Source: Zingiber officinale (Eukaryota; Streptophyta; Magnoliopsida; Zingiberales; Zingiberaceae). Taken from it: DNA of 64,000 nt. Below the pieces are notes generated by a model that did no database searches, had not been told where the DNA came from, and saw only the letters and a list, made by a program, of their open reading frames with translations. A program made the position numbers and the translations under genes. Shown piece after piece: positions 32,191 to 42,493 of the stretch; the first letter of the stretch is position 1, and every line of letters begins with the position of its first letter. The DNA is taken from NCBI RefSeq assembly GCF_018446385.1, contig NC_055987.1, forward strand, positions 36,947,702 to 37,011,701. The letters are read 5' to 3'.

Positions 32191-34499
32191 ATCTCCCCCT
32201 TTTTGATATTTGACAATACCACATTTAAGTTAGGCTAATCCCATAGCCTCAACCTCCTTCATGCCACTAGGTAATGAAGGCATAAGTTAAACCCTTCATT
32301 CTCCTCCTAAGAGGGCAAACTCCCTCTAGGTAATGGAGTCCTAACTTAACCATGCATTCTCCCCCTATTGACACACATCACAAACATGCCCCCATATTTG
32401 GGCACACATCAAAAACAACACCTCCCCCTGAAGAGTTGCTTATCGTTGTTCACAACTTCACTCGTTGTGATCACCATGATAATGAAGATCCCATACCCTT
32501 CATTATCATCAACGCTCACCCTTGAGCATTAACCACTTGAATAACCCAAATGAAGGTCCCATACCCTTCATTTTTATCAAATGCTCATCCATGAGCAAAC
32601 TCCACTTAAACAATGAGGATACCTACTCCTCATTAATTTCAATGCCCAACCTTGAGCATTTTCTGAAAAGAAGGTTAACCACCTTCCAAGGTTCATGAAA
32701 AATAGTTTTCATGTCTTAAAGAGTCCCTTCCCTTAAAGACATGGTGGTAACTTCTGTCATTGCACCAACAATGACATGGAATCCCTAAACCTTTAGAAAA
32801 CCTAAATTTAGAAGTTTTGAGGTTCAAATATTCAATATTTGAAGCAAACCTCAACCTAAACTTCTACTTAGTCTCCCAATCCATCCTTGTTTTCAACATG
32901 AAAACACCATTTTTATGTATACAAATGCACTTTTAAGGGTTTGGAATGGTTACCTAGACTAACCATGGTTCAAAAATGCTGAAATCAGGCTTAACCAGCC
33001 AAAATCAACAACTTTGATCGATTGGGGTTGGGTCCCAATCGATCGGACCATGCTGAATCGATCCACTGATAGATTCAGGAGGGCTGGATTGATCGGTGGA
33101 TCGATCCAGACGGCTTCTATTTGCGAGAAGCCTGTTCTCAATCGATCGTCCGATCGATTGAGACCCTTTAATCGATCACCCGATCGATTGAGGTCTGATA
33201 GTTGCTGAAAGTTCATTTTAGTCAACTTCAGAAACCCCTAGAAAATTCTACAAAATTCTAAAAATCGTGAAAATTTGTGTAGACATTATTTAGGGTATAT
33301 ATTTTCAAGAAAAAAATAGTTTTCTAAGAAAATACATCATATTTTCAAAGATTGACACAAACTTGAAAACTTACAAAAACTTTAGTATTTTCTTCAAGTT
33401 TGTGTCTTACTATTCAATGATGATTACTATCAAAAGATAGCCTTCACCAAGGTTTTCCAAAATTATTTTAAAACCATTTTCAAAACCAATATCCCACCAT
33501 GTTCCTTGGGTTTAATGCATATGACTTGTACACTAGCTTTCCCAATGATGGGAACACACATAACTATGTGTTTTGATGAACTTAAAACTCAAAAGAATGC
33601 ACCAAATCAACATCTTGAGTTTTGTTCATCATCCTAACATCTCACTTGAATCTACTGTGCACTAAAACACATACAAGTCACCTTATAGGTCTTTGTGAGA
33701 TGTAGATTTTGGTTTTGTCCTAATCTAGGGATCATGCATCTCTATCTAGGCATTTTGAGTGGCAAACATCCACCAAGGATGTTACTTGTTTATATCACCT
33801 GTTGATAAATGTCATTTGTCCTTAATTTTAAGGAAATAAACATAATGCATGATAATGTTATGGCATACATCAAAAAGAAATAATTTTCAAAAGAAAATTT
33901 CCTATAACTAGATGATGTATGTATGTCATGACATGGTATTTTTGTGTTTTTCATCATAAGGTACGAATGCAAAAATAATCATGATGTCATGGCATATAGT
34001 GAGCAAACAATCATGGCAAGGTTTAGCATAGATAAAATACCTAGATTACCTATCTAAGTGTCCTTAAACCTTAGCTAACTTAAAATCTAACCTAGATTGC
34101 CCTCTAAACGCTCCAAGAAAATGCCAAAATCTAAATTGACATTTTTAATTCTCTTGACAAAATTTATGCCGATTGAAATTAAGCATATTCCTCAAGTGTT
34201 GACATATTTCATTTTTCCACAAGAGTAGCACATTTAATTAAGGCTTAGATTTGCCTTAAATTACTAAGAAAATACCAACGTCCCAACTTGGTATTTCTTA
34301 TGCTTTCCCAAATTGTGCTAATTAAAAATAAAATCAATACTTATCAAATTTGGCACATTTTACTCTTTCAAAGAGTAAATCATAAATCCATTTCATTTTC
34401 AAAGGGTTAATAATAACCTTGAAAATGCTCCTTGAGTGTCAATTTCTTCAAAGTTGGGTTAACTACCCTTTTTCTTAGAGTTGACACTCTCTAACCCAT
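32191..34499. other. Element 3 internal non-coding region
   Basis: After the PPT there is no coding frame. It contains CCCTTCATTNTCATCAA-type short repeats (32290-32660) and the ATCGAT block. The rest is AT-rich. It lies where pol would be in an autonomous copy. Confidence 0.55.
33010..33200. repeat. Internal ATCGAT palindrome array of element 3
   Basis: Outside the LTRs, this block repeats the LTR-type motifs (GATCGATTGGGG, CAATCGATCGG, CAATCGATCGTCCGATCGAT, ATCGATCACCCGATCGATTG). The sequence flanking it is not LTR sequence. Confidence 0.75.
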
Positions 34500-35132
34500 C
34501 TATGGGGTAGAGAAGATGCTCCTAGGAATCCAAAATCTATTGGTGCTCCTTGGATGCTCTAGGTACTCACTAGGGATAACTTCCCTAGATACCTTCCTAG
34601 TGACCTTGTTTGACTTCTTAGAAGCCTTGGTCACCTTTTCTAGGTCAACCCTAGGGATTGCTTCCCTTGTGACCTTCTTTGTGACTCTCTTAGACATCTT
34701 AGAAGTCTTAGACACGTTTGTTGCAAAAATACTCTTAGGGATGACCTCCCTAGTATTCTTGACTTGACCACTAGACCTAGGGTTTGTTCCATAACTATAT
34801 GGAACTCTATGATAAGTAGGTACATCCTTTTTGGTTTTAGGTTTGTATCCCAAACCTCTATGGCCCTTGGATGACCCTCGTTGCCCTAAACCTAGATTTT
34901 GCTCATTTTGCCCTTTAAGAATATTTTCCATCCTTTTTAGGGTCTTTTCTAGTTTGTCAAGTCTTGATCTCAAGACTTGATTCTCCATTGCTAAGTTCTT
35001 AGTTTTTGGTTTCCCATTAAGTCCATGAGCATTTTGGTTTCTAGGCTTGTAGCTAAAATCCTTAGTGTTATTGCCTAGACTTTTACCTATCTTCCTAGAC
35101 CTAGGTTTGGTTGTCTTAGCATGGAGAGCCAC
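34500..35132 (-). pseudogene. Element 3 basic gag C-terminal ORF
   Basis: A 210-codon frame without enzyme motifs. The N-terminal half is basic and Asn/Gly-rich, with a leucine heptad stretch (MENQVLRSRLDKLEKTLKRM). The C-terminal half holds three related units with the core V-x-R-E-[VA]-I-P (NTREVIPKSIFA, KVTREAIPRVDL, KVSREVIPSEYL) separated by Lys/Ser-rich linkers. It follows the zinc-knuckle ORF with a gap of about 100 bp and is probably part of one original gag. Charge and coiled coil suggest nucleic-acid binding or particle assembly; that is inference. Confidence 0.5.
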
Positions 35133-35238
35133 ATGATTTTCTTTGATAACATCATGCCTCCTATTTTCATGGTAAATAGCATTAAAATGATATAGATTAG
35201 AACTATCATGCTTTTTACCATTGTTTAAGGGGGTAGGT

Positions 35239-36297
35239 TCAATGAATGATACCTTCCTTTTTTACCTTGGAGGCTCCCCCTTGAGTTGTGCTTCCTCCTT
35301 GAGCATTGACCGCCTTCTTCCCCTTAGGGCATTGACTTCGGTAATGCCCCTTTTGATTGCAAGAGAAGCACACAATGTGCTCCTTGCTCTTCTTTGTGTT
35401 GGGGATGGTCTCCTTGGGCTTCTCCTTGCCCTTTTGTGCCACTTGGCCCTTCTTCTTGACCAATTTAGGGCATTTACTTTTGTAATGCCCTTTTTCCCTA
35501 CATTCAAAACATATAATATGATTTTTATTTTTAAATGAACTATTTATACCTTCTTGTGTAGGGGTGACTTCTTCTCCTTTGGATCCGGATGTGGAGGCTT
35601 CCTCTTGATCCGATGATGATTCTCCTCCAATAGATATGACTTGATTTGTGGAGGTGGAAGCTTCTTCATCCTCTTCTCTTCTTGACCCGGATGTGGAGAC
35701 TTCTCCTTCTTCTTGATCCGGTGTCACCAAAAGTTGCTCCCCCTCAATCCTAAAGGTGGAGACTTCTTCATCTTCATCTTGTACATGGAACAAGGAGTAT
35801 GCTCCCTCCTTGTTCCCTTCATTGCATTCCCTCGAAGATGAAGCTTCGTCTTGGACTTCTTCTTCGGAAGTTGAGCATCTCTCAACTTCGAAGTCCTCCT
35901 CTTGGTATTGCTCCAATGAGTCACCCTCTTTAGATTCCTCTTGATTCGGTATAGTGGAGGGGATCTCATGGATTGATGCCAATTTGCTCCAAAGCTCCTT
36001 TGCATCTTCAAATTCTCCAATTTTGCAAAGAATGGTGCTTGGCAATAAATTAACCAATAATTTGGTTACCTTGTTATTCGCCTCACACCTTTGAATTTGT
36101 TCTTAGCTCCATTTGCTCTTCTTGAGGATTTTGCCCTTTGAGTTTCTTGGAGCCTCGAAGCCTTCCAATAGAGCAAACCATTGCTCTATCTCCATCATCA
36201 AGAAATTTTCAATTCTTGATCTCCAAGAATCGAAGCTTGTAGATACATATGGTGGAGGCACCCTTGTGTCGAATCCAAGTCCGTCTTGAAATTCCAT
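35239..36297 (-). pseudogene. Element 3 gag with two CCHC zinc knuckles
   Basis: Two adjoining minus-strand frames (36297-36103 and 36057-35239) are separated by one stop or frame change near 36100. The upstream part has the gag-opening pattern PPYVSTSFDSWRSRIENFLM. The downstream part has EFEDAKELWSKLASIHE, then a long Glu/Ser-rich acidic region with repeats of EEASTSGS type, then two zinc knuckles (CFECREKGHYKSKCPK and CFSCNQKGHYRSQCPK) about 40 residues apart. It ends with a Lys-rich tail. CCHC knuckles bind element RNA in gag. The acidic repeat region is unusually long. The frame break suggests it is no longer expressed whole. Confidence 0.75.
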
Positions 36298-36420
36298 GTT
36301 GAAGATGAGCTTGAAGAAATCTTTGACTTGAAGAATTTTGCTCCAACTTCTTCACCCTCTAGCTCTTTGCCCCTTCCGGCGATGATTCCGGTGAAGAGCG
36401 GCCTTGCTCTGATACCACTT

Positions 36421-38018
36421 GCTAGAGGGGGGGAGGGTGAATAGCTCGGTGCGATCTTCGAACTTGACGTTACTTGTTTCTTCAAAGATGTGCAGCGGAA
36501 ATACAAGAAACACTACAACAATGCTAACAAATGGATTTTACTTGGTATCCACCTCACAAGGGGTGACTAATCCAAGGATTCACACACTCACGCATCCTTC
36601 ACTATGAAAACACTCCTTCTCGGTAACTACCGAAGGCGGAGAAGCCTTACAACCTCACAATACAACAATGAGAAAGAAAGAAGCAAAATACAAATGAATC
36701 TACAAGATTACAATGAAAATCCTAGCTTCTTCTTCTTCTTGTTGCAAATCGCCTCTTGACTTGGATGAGCCTCCAAGAACCTTCAAGAACCGGCGGTGAG
36801 GAAGTAAAGATCGCTGTGGAGAAGTTCTGTGTTCGTCTGTCGAGAAGAGAGGAAGCCGTGTCGAAGAAAACGCTCGCTAACGTCTATATTTACGTCAACG
36901 GTCGAATCCCAATCGATTAGATTGCTCCCAATCGATTGGGGAGGCTTTGGATCGATCGACCGATCGATCCAGAGAGCCTCTGTGCTCTCTGGAATCGCCT
37001 TGAATCGATTGCCTGATCGATTCAAGGCTTCTCGAGCGATTTCCAGCGCTCCAATCGATCGCCCGATCGATTGGAGGCTTCAATCGATCAATTGATCGAT
37101 TTAGAATCTTATTGTTCACTCAGAAACTCTCCCAATTGATCGACTGATCGATTGGGGAAGTTTCAATCGATTACCCAATCGATTCAGGCCATTTCTGCAT
37201 GAATTCATGTCAACCAATCGATCCACTGATCGATTGAACCCCCCAATCGATCAGCCAATCGATTGGGAAGCAGAAATCTGTGCAGAGCTTGAAATTAGCT
37301 TCGTTTCGCATCCGAGATCACCTCATTCCGATATCTGAGTCAAAATTTATGGTTTTCGGAAGTTTACTACGTCCGAACTTCCTACTTCCATGCCAACTCC
37401 CTATTGGACTTACGACCGTTAAGACTTCGGTCAACTTTTGACTCATCTGGACTTTCTCTTTGTGCCAAGTGTTCGGTCCTCCATTACCCACTTGGACTTC
37501 CACCAGATGTCTGGTCAACCTTGACCCATCTGGATTTTCCCCGTGCCTGACTTCACTCACCAGGACTTCCATTCTGCCTAGCTTCACTCACTAGGACTTC
37601 TCTTCTGCCTGACTTCATTCACTAGGACTTTCACTTAGCTTTAATCACTAGGATTTTTCTTCTGCCTAGCTTCACTCACTAGGTCTTTCACTTGGCTTCA
37701 CTCACCAGACTTTCACCTAGCTTCACTCACTAGGATTTTTCTTCTGCCTACCTTCACTCACTAGGTCTTTCACCTGGCTTCACTCACCAGGATTTCCCTT
37801 CTGCCTAACATCCCAGTTAGGACTTCCCAGTCAAGTATCTGGTCAACCTTGACCTTCTTGACTCTTCTTCAACCAACCTGATCAGACCCTGATCAGAGGG
37901 GAATTGCACCAAACAATCTCCCCAAATGAACAACTGCATTGTCAAACATCGAAACCCAAACCAAGACTCAAGCTCGGTCAACCAGGTCAGCCTTGACCTG
38001 AGGGATATTGCACCAACA
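36421..38018 (-). repeat. LTR 3, right copy, with ATCGAT array
   Basis: It aligns to 30590-32190 with few differences but lacks the first 17 or so bases (TGTTAGGACC...). The array is at 36905-37265 and the CTTCACTCACTAGG repeats are at 37550-37800. It ends CACCAACA at 38018. Confidence 0.8.
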
Positions 38019-38551
38019 GCTTTCTTCCCAAGTCTCTCTCCCTTCATCGATGCTCATCTAGGATGAGCTTTTTGTAGCTTCGGGATGGAGTTCGGCTGTC
38101 TCGGCAGTTTCCTCATTCTCGGACTGTTCTGACAGTGACTTGGTGTCCATCGAGGAGTTGGATTCAACTTCAGCTTGTACTTCATAGATCTTGAAGAACT
38201 TTTCCCAAAGTTCTTTTGCACTTTTATATTCTTCGACTGTGTCGAGATCTTCATTTGGTATTACGCTTAGCAGGTGAACTTCTGCCTGAGCGTTTGCCAT
38301 ACTCTCCTCACGTTGCTTCTCGGTCCAGAGATATTTCTTGATTTCTTCTCCATTCGTTGTCTTTGGTGCTTCATAACCAAATTTCATTATTAAAGAAATA
38401 CCAAAATCTGTGTTTAGATATACCTCCATTTGTTGCTTCCAAAAAGCAAACTCCCCCTCGAATGCTGGTGGGTAGACGCTAGCTCCGACTATCGTTTTAT
38501 TGCTTCGATCGGCAGTTAGTCCTGTTGAAGCGCCTTGGCTCTGATACCACT
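38019..38551 (-). pseudogene. Element 2 gag N-terminal part and primer binding site
   Basis: The minus-strand frame 38429-38058 matches the N-terminal gag (UBN2/DUF4219-type) of copia elements: FGYEAPKTTNGEEIKKYLWT, ANAQAEVHLLSVIPNEDLD and YKSAKELWEKFFKIYEVQAE. Upstream, the phrase QQMEVYLNTDFG-like sequence and the PBS (mirrored GGCTCTGATACCAC, about 38536-38550) lie next to the LTR. The frame is cut by the insertion of element 3 near 38019, with a 5-bp near-duplication (GCTTT at 38019-38023 and ACTTT at 30568-30572). Confidence 0.65.
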
Positions 38552-38822
38552 TGTTGGTCCCTTTAGAGGCCGGCTAGAAGGGGGGTTGAATAGCCTGAAA
38601 ATAAAAACGCAATCCTTCTCGAACTCTTAAACTAACACTTGCATAAATAAAGTAAACAATAAAACATAAAGGAAGTAAAAGGCAGACAGAGATTTACTTG
38701 GTTACAACCAGGGAGGTTGTTAATCCAAGGAAGATGAAATACTAGTATCTCCTTCAGGCGGAGAAGCCTTTTACAGTGTTTAAGCATAGAAACAGAAGCT
38801 CAACTCTAAACTAAAGCACACA
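38552..38822 (-). repeat. LTR 2, right (5') copy, truncated
   Basis: Matches 28636-28912 of the left LTR from TGTTGGTCCC to AAAGCACACAAG, then switches abruptly to LTR B sequence at TGTGTGCTCTTAATCC. Confidence 0.75.
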
Positions 38823-40920
38823 AGTGTGTGCTCTTAATCCTAATATAATAACAAGCATATATATTTAGTATTTATTTCTTTAACTTATCAAAAGGTGAGA
38901 TTTAGCTTGATAAATCAATATGCCCGATAAATTGGGAAATGATATTACTTATAGTGTGTATTGTTGATTATAGAAGGAAACTATGTCCTAGTAATCTAGG
39001 TTGAGAATGTCCCCAAGAGGAGCTCATAAGGATTGTCATGTTAAACCCTGCAGATGGACTTAGTCCGACATGACAATGAGGTTGAGTGGTATTACTCTTG
39101 GAGCTAGATATAAATTAAGTGAGTTGTCAGTAACTTACTTAATTAGTGGACATTTGTTATCTTAAACATAGGGAGACTAACACACTCATGATAAGAAGGA
39201 GCTCATAATGTAATTTGGGATTGGTGCGGTAGTGCAATAATAACTCTATAGTGGAATGGGCTATTATTGACGAACTTGAGTTGTGTGTTCAGGGCGAACA
39301 CGGGATACTCAAGCTCATCGGAAGGCCAAAACCAATTTCTCCTCTAGGTCCCTGTCGTAGCCTCATTAAAGCCTCAAGTCCATCCAAATAAAAGCCCTTC
39401 TTGATGTCCAAGAAAAGGCCGGCCTAAGGCTTGGTGACCAAGCCAAGGGCCGACCACCATCTTCTCTTAAGGGGCGGGTCGGCCCCTTGCTTGGTGCCCA
39501 AGCAAGAAGGGGCCGACCACAATAATTCAAAGATGAGGGTGTGTTTTGAATTTTTAAAATCTTCTCTTTGTAGATATCTACAAGTTTTAAAAGAGATATT
39601 TTAAATTTAAAAACTTTCCTTATTTGAATTAGGCCACATGGTTTAAAAGAAAGTTTAAAAAATTTTAAAACTTTCCTTTTTTAACCATCCTCATGGTTTT
39701 AAGGAAAAACGAAGAGAAGTTTTAAATTTGAAAATTTTCTATTTTTGTAACCATGTTAAAAAAGGAAATTTTTAGAAGAGAAGTTTTAAATTTTAAAACA
39801 TGGTTTTAATTTTTAAAACTTTTCTTTTTTAACATTCACTTTAGGAAATTAAAAGAGAGCTTGTAAAATTTTATAAGGGTTTTTTCTTTACTTATAAAAT
39901 TTTTACAAGGATTATTTCTTTCCTTTTAATTGTGGCCGGCCACCTTTGCTTGGTGCCCAAGCAAGGGGGCAGCCAATCATCCTTTAAAAGATTCAATCAA
40001 TTAAATCAATCAATGATTGGTGATTGAATCAATCAAGAGGAAAGAAAAGGAAAAATAAAAGGGGAAAAGGAAAAACAAGAGGAAGATTTTAATTTTTGTA
40101 AAAATTCTTTCCTTATTTGCCTTGGGCAAGTAATATAAAAGAAGGGGAGAGGAGGCCTCATGGGATAACAATTCTTATTCTCAAGTTGGTGCTTCCTCTT
40201 GTGGTCGGCCCTCTCCCTCTTCTTATCCCCTTGCTCTCTTTTGTTCCCTTGAGGTGGTGGTGGCCGAAACATAGAGAAGGAGAAGAAGGTTTTTGGGTGG
40301 TGTTCATCTTGGAGGATCGTCACCCACACGACGTCCAAGGTAAAGCGAGGAATACGGTAGAAGATCTCGAGGTCATTAGCATACAAAGAGAAGGTATAAC
40401 TAGTAATTTTCTTCCGCATCATGCTAGTTATTTTTCTTTGTATGAATTCCAAACACAAGAGACAATAGATTCTATTTTTTCGGATTTGTTATTCGAGTTT
40501 GTGTTTTTGTTTTTCGAATTTGTGATTCGATTATTTCTTTTGGTTAAACCTAGAGTTATATAAGGAAATTAAATATTAGCTTTCCTTAAAAGGCTTTGTC
40601 TAGGAAGTGGTGGTTGCTCCCATATCTAAGAAGTCCTAGTGTCTCGCCATGTTTAACCTGGAAGCCAATTTTGGAAATTAATATTTAATTGAATTTATAA
40701 CATAGGTGGATTTGGATCAATAGTGTTAAGTTCCGCTTGCGATCCAAGTCTAAACCATTAAGAACAGATAAGTTAAATTTGGAATCAATAATGTTAAGTT
40801 CCGTTTGCGATTCCTAATTTAACTTCTAAAGAACACAATAGGTTATTTAGAAAAGGTTCGACGTTTGTACAAAATTTTTGTACAGTGGAACCGGTACGAT
40901 CTTCCTAGGACTAACCAACA
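38823..40920 (+). mobile_element. LTR B, third copy, 5'-truncated
   Basis: It aligns with 14090-14411 followed directly by 26707-28451, so it provides the uninterrupted version of the Tat insertion site (AATTAGTGGACATTTG at about 39140). It lacks the first 350 or so bases of the LTR. It ends CTAACCAACA at 40920. ORFs inside are not genes. Confidence 0.8.
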
Positions 40921-42493
40921 AATCTTACTTATACTTGGTTTTTGAGTCTTTCCCTATTTTTGATGTGTGTCAAAGGGGGAGTTGTTTAACTCAGGGGGAG
41001 AGTTAAAATTTAAAATTGCTTGTTTATTCAATTATTGCATATTTTAACTTTACTTTGAACATTGGTTGCCAAACATCAAAAAGGGGGAGATTATTGATGC
41101 AAGTTGCACCAGAATCAAACCTAAGTTTTGATGTTGTCAAAGGTTCAAATTAAGTCTTGTTATGATCTAACAAGTTGACTGAGTGTGTAGGATGTTTACT
41201 CAACCAGGAAAGACCTAGTTGGAGGCTAGGCAGGAGAAATCTTAGCAGATCGTGGAACCCAGGTGCAAGTCCAAGTAGGTCGAGGAGACCCGAATCTTGG
41301 CAATGTGATCAAGAGGTCTGGAGGACCGAAGATCAAGAGAAAAGTCCTGGGGAGTCGACCAAGGGTAAGTGAAAAGTCCAAACTAGATCTGGAGGATCAA
41401 AGTTTGGCAGGTAGGTTGAGGTAAACAAACTGGAGGAGCGACGGTGAGGTCGTGTTCCTGAAGGGAATAACCTAAGGTCGCTGATCCAACTGAAGAAACC
41501 AGGAAGGTTTCAAAGTTGAGATCAAGACGGTTCTACTGTCTTTCATATTACTTTTGCATTATAATATTATTGTTCTAACATTTGTTTTGCAGAAGATTTT
41601 TGGTTAACACTATTTTGTAGGTACAACTGGATCGGTCGACCGAACAAGGCAAAATCATATTCAAACCAGACCAGAACAGAGTTCAAGTCTGATCAAATAC
41701 TGATCGGTTGACCGAATCTTATGATCGGTTGACCAAACTGAGATGACTCAGCACAGACAACAACGATCAGAGCAGAAGGAAAGCACACTGATCGGTCGAC
41801 CGAACCAATCAGCATTAAAGGCGCATTAACTGTTGATCTCGGCAAATCACGACGAACAGGGAAGGAAGTTGTTCGTTCGATCGGAAAAAGGGTTCGGTCG
41901 ACCGAACCCTTAAAGAGCATTGATTGCCAGAGATCGAGCCAGCGTCAGACTCTAGCCAGGAAGGAAGGGAGCGTGTTCAGCCGACCGAACAAGGAGGATC
42001 GGTTGACTGAACGTCCAGTACACCTATAAAAGGAGGATCAACGTCTGAGGTTGAAGAAGACTGACTACTTCTGATTAACTCAAGTGCTCTTCTGCAAGCT
42101 GCTCGTGCTACAAGTATTCGTCAACTCTGCAAGCCACTTCGTTCGATAGTACCGATCGAGCTTCGACTTTCAACTACTATTGTCGGTATATCTTATTTTG
42201 TACTGCACTTAATTTCATGTAAGATAGTAGGAGTGTTACTATTTTACATCTTTGTATCTGTACGATCCACTTCTTTCCGAGGATTTCGGAAAGAAGGGTT
42301 ATAGTGTTTTGCCCATCGGAGCAGTCAAGGACTGTGGGCCTTCAAGTAGGAGTCGAGCTAGGCTCCGAACGAAGTAAACAGCTTTGTCCATTTTCTTATT
42401 TTCCGCTGTACAATTCTGTTTTAAAAGAAAAAGATAACTTTTAAAGAAAGCGATATTCACCCCCCTCTATCGCTAGCATCCGATCTATCAACA
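40921..42493 (+). mobile_element. SIRE-like element 4: PPT and 3' LTR only
   Basis: A short internal remnant (40921-41094) ends in a polypurine tract, CATCAAAAAGGGGGAGATTA (41075-41094). The LTR follows from TGATGCAAGTTGC (41095) to CTATCAACA (42493). The LTR contains GGTCGACC palindromes at 41630-42010. Orientation is plus, opposite to elements 2 and 3. Confidence 0.7.

Larger units (their letters stand above)
30573..38018 (-). mobile_element. Element 3: two-LTR, gag-only (LARD-like) retrotransposon
   Basis: The LTRs at 30573-32190 (3') and 36421-38018 (5') are nearly identical over about 1.6 kb. A PPT (plus strand ATCTCCCCCTTTTTGATA, 32191 on) follows the left LTR and a mirrored PBS (GCTCTGATACCACTT, 36406-36420) precedes the right one. 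The internal 4.2 kb has gag with two zinc knuckles and a basic coiled-coil ORF, but no protease, integrase or RT. It is therefore non-autonomous, and high LTR identity suggests insertion more recent than most neighbours. It sits inside element 2. Confidence 0.8.
28636..38822 (-). mobile_element. SIRE-like copia element 2, non-autonomous, split by element 3
   Basis: The left LTR is 28636-29656, and the right LTR starts at 38552 but is cut after about 270 bp. The internal sequence is split by a 7.4-kb insertion into 29657-30572 and 38019-38551. A polypurine tract (plus strand CTCCCCCTTTTTGATG) follows the left LTR, and a mirrored PBS (GGCTCTGATACCACTT) precedes the right LTR, so the element is on the minus strand. 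Only gag-like sequence is seen and no pol. Confidence 0.7.
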
